Shown here: piece by piece, positions 52,095 through 64,000 of the stretch
Layout of the letters: the number at the start of each line of letters is the position of its first letter
How positions within the stretch are numbered: position 1 is the first letter of the stretch
From: Corythucha ciliata
Lineage: Eukaryota; Arthropoda; Insecta; Hemiptera; Tingidae
Reading direction: 5' to 3'
Assembly (NCBI GenBank): GCA_038030265.1
Contig: CM075941.1
Coordinates: 46,376,164 to 46,440,163 of the forward strand
Length of the DNA stretch: 64,000 bases
Notes under the pieces: model-generated
The model's database searches: none
Told to the model about the DNA's origin: nothing
What the model saw: the letters and a program-made list of their open reading frames with translations, nothing else
Position numbers and translations under genes: made by a program

Positions 52095-53078
52095 AGCCAT
52101 TAAGGCCAACTGAACCAGAAAACTTCCAATTTTCTCCCTGAAAACTGAAAATTCTGCCACCAAACCTCCCTCCCGTCTTACCCAATAAATTAATTATTTT
52201 GGCGCTACTGGCAACTTAGCCCACTCACTGACTATTTAAATCACATACTACCTATTTTTATCGATAAAACTGATTGATAAAGCTCAGGGCTCTTCCCTGC
52301 GGGGGCTAACTCAACCGGCTTTCAGGCGATATAGGCAGTTCTTGAGTAAATTCATTTTTTTTAGGACTGCATTACCAAGCATGGGGGTAGTGGGTAGATA
52401 CGTTTCATGACTAACTGAGAGCAACTTCAGTATCGTGGAATCAGTTTCTGGGGAACAGCAGTGGTTGGTGTTCAATCCCTCCCCTCCCCCACCATCATTA
52501 CCACACACTGGAAATTAAAACATTTGAATGGAAATAAAACATTTATATTAGATTACGGCATTTTCAGTCGGAACCTGGCCATTTTTCTCTGTATAATGTG
52601 ACTATACTACCTCAAATTGACTATACACGGCCTTCCTCATGGCAATATAAAACATGGAGGTAAAATTGGAAGAGGGGAGGGGGCGACTCTCTGCTTTAAG
52701 CTGTCAGTGTATGGTCTGATAGCAGCCGGGATCCAAAAACCCAGCAGTAGAAAACGGGAGGATTATGCTGAGAGCAGAAAAATAAAAAAAGATGAAGTGT
52801 TCGTTTTAAAGAACTCGGAAAATTCATGGAAACGAATCTTTTCAAAGGCCTCGGTGCTCGCTAATTAGCTTTATTGTTCCCACTCAACCCCCGGACGTCA
52901 CATTCTTTTTTTTTTTTTTTCCTTTGTGGTACCCTTCTCAGTCATTAAGAGACCAAAAAAAAAAGGGTGATTTACGAAAAAAAAGGACGATGGCTCAAAA
53001 CGTTTTAAATATTCATCAAAATGAGGCTTGACTTTTTTTTAAACTTTATAACTTTTTTTTGTTTTAAGGCTGTGAATA
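52095..53078. other. Upstream region of norpA, non-coding
   Basis: No gene recognised. Poly-T near 52906-52921 and A-rich runs precede the first coding exon. A TTTTAAG just before the start codon could be a 3' splice site of a 5' untranslated exon. Confidence 0.4.
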
Positions 53079-63291
<10,213 letters not shown>

Positions 63292-63465
63292 AAGAACAAA
63301 ACAAAAGGCTTCCCATTCTCTGGAAATAAGCTTCATATAAGGGAATTAAAGGTTTATCGTTGATGTTTTTTTTCGCATTAACGTTATTATTTTCACGATA
63401 TAGCGTAATCCTCTGTAGGTTGTGCCAAAATTTTGTTGCCACCAAGTGAAATTAAGAAAAAAGTA

Positions 63466-63471
63466 AATAAA
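63466..63471 (+). terminator. norpA: Poly(A) signal AATAAA of norpA
   Basis: Canonical hexamer 175 bp after the stop at 63291. The remaining sequence to 64000 is AT-rich with no recognised gene. Confidence 0.55.
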
Positions 63472-64000
63472 GAAACTTAAGGGCCGTTTTGTGTATACCT
63501 AATTTTACTATTCATTTCACACGTAATGAATCTCTAGTAATTTATTATTTTTGTTGTAATTCTTTATTCAAAAAAATGAAATGATGGCCTCAAGATCGGT
63601 GTTTTCACGTTTCTCGTACCCATTATATGACTCAGGGATGATGTAAAAAAGTCAGTGTGAACGAGACGGTGAAAGACAAAAAATGAATGAACACCACTTT
63701 CCATTGATTTATCTAGTCATTTTGATCTGGTCGGTAAGGGATAATTTTTATTTTTATTTGAAAAAAAAACACTGCTGTTTTGTGTTGTCGAGGTTTATAT
63801 GTGAATTAATTTGTGCAATAGTAGCGTTATAGTTTTATATTCCATTTTTTAAAACTCTTGTTAACTTGTTTTATTGCCGACTTTTTAGATTTTAGGAATC
63901 GGGCAATTAAAGGTGATCCAAAAAATAGAATACACGACTCGCATTTACAAACTAAAAACAATTATGCTAAAAAAAAGTTGCCAAAAAGTCAAAATCAAAT

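Overview
The window is nuclear DNA of an animal, most likely an arthropod. Genes are split by GT-AG introns on both strands. The two best-preserved proteins read as close relatives of insect single-minded and of NORPA-type phospholipase C beta. I cannot name the species. The DNA is AT-rich, with many long poly-A/T tracts and a striking number of poly-G/poly-C tracts up to 12 bases. Exons are compact, and some introns are only about 60-100 bp.

Six genes can be reconstructed with exon joins; a seventh is a fragment. (1) 1900-2489 (+): likely terminal exon of an unrecognised Ser/Thr/Lys-rich protein with a 10-residue repeat. (2) 17464-22324 (+): single-minded, a bHLH-PAS transcription factor, nine coding exons, 527 aa. 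(3) 26571-27142 (+): YAE1/LTO1-family protein with GX3 repeats, three exons. (4) 27214-28267 (-): YIF1, a five-TM Golgi/ER trafficking protein, two exons. (5) 28547-35672 (+): COA3/CCDC56, a cytochrome c oxidase assembly factor, two exons around a 6.9 kb intron. (6) 35720-36967 (+): TFB1M/mtTFB1, a mitochondrial rRNA dimethyladenosine transferase, four exons, starting 47 bp after the COA3 stop. (7) 53079-63291 (+): norpA/PLC-beta-4, 21 exons plus one alternative exon, 1086 aa.

Genes 3-6 form a tight cluster. YAE1 and YIF1 are tail to tail (about 70 bp), YIF1 and COA3 are head to head (279 bp), and COA3 and TFB1M run in tandem like a bicistronic unit. COA3 and TFB1M both serve mitochondrial gene expression and respiratory-chain assembly. 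Their adjacency is, as I recall, also known in Drosophila.

The rest (about 2.5-17 kb, 22.5-26 kb, the COA3 intron, 37-53 kb, and parts of the sim and norpA introns) is dominated by transposon-derived DNA of an unusual kind. Large elements have bodies made of very degenerate arrays of about 17-35 bp units, in at least seven sequence families (A-G here), enclosed by shared head and tail modules. One 5.1 kb copy in the COA3 intron has matching termini and a perfect 8-bp target duplication (hAT-like), and it carries at least three nested insertions. Around these lie MITEs and foldback elements: a TTAA-flanked piggyBac-like MITE, several TTA-flanked MITEs, a foldback with roughly 300-bp arms, and a 450-bp near-perfect palindrome built around a repeated 14-bp palindromic motif.

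The best leads are the modular minisatellite-bodied elements, the palindrome, the in-frame splice possibility joining COA3 to TFB1M, the mutually exclusive 80-nt exons of norpA, and a GC-AG intron in norpA.
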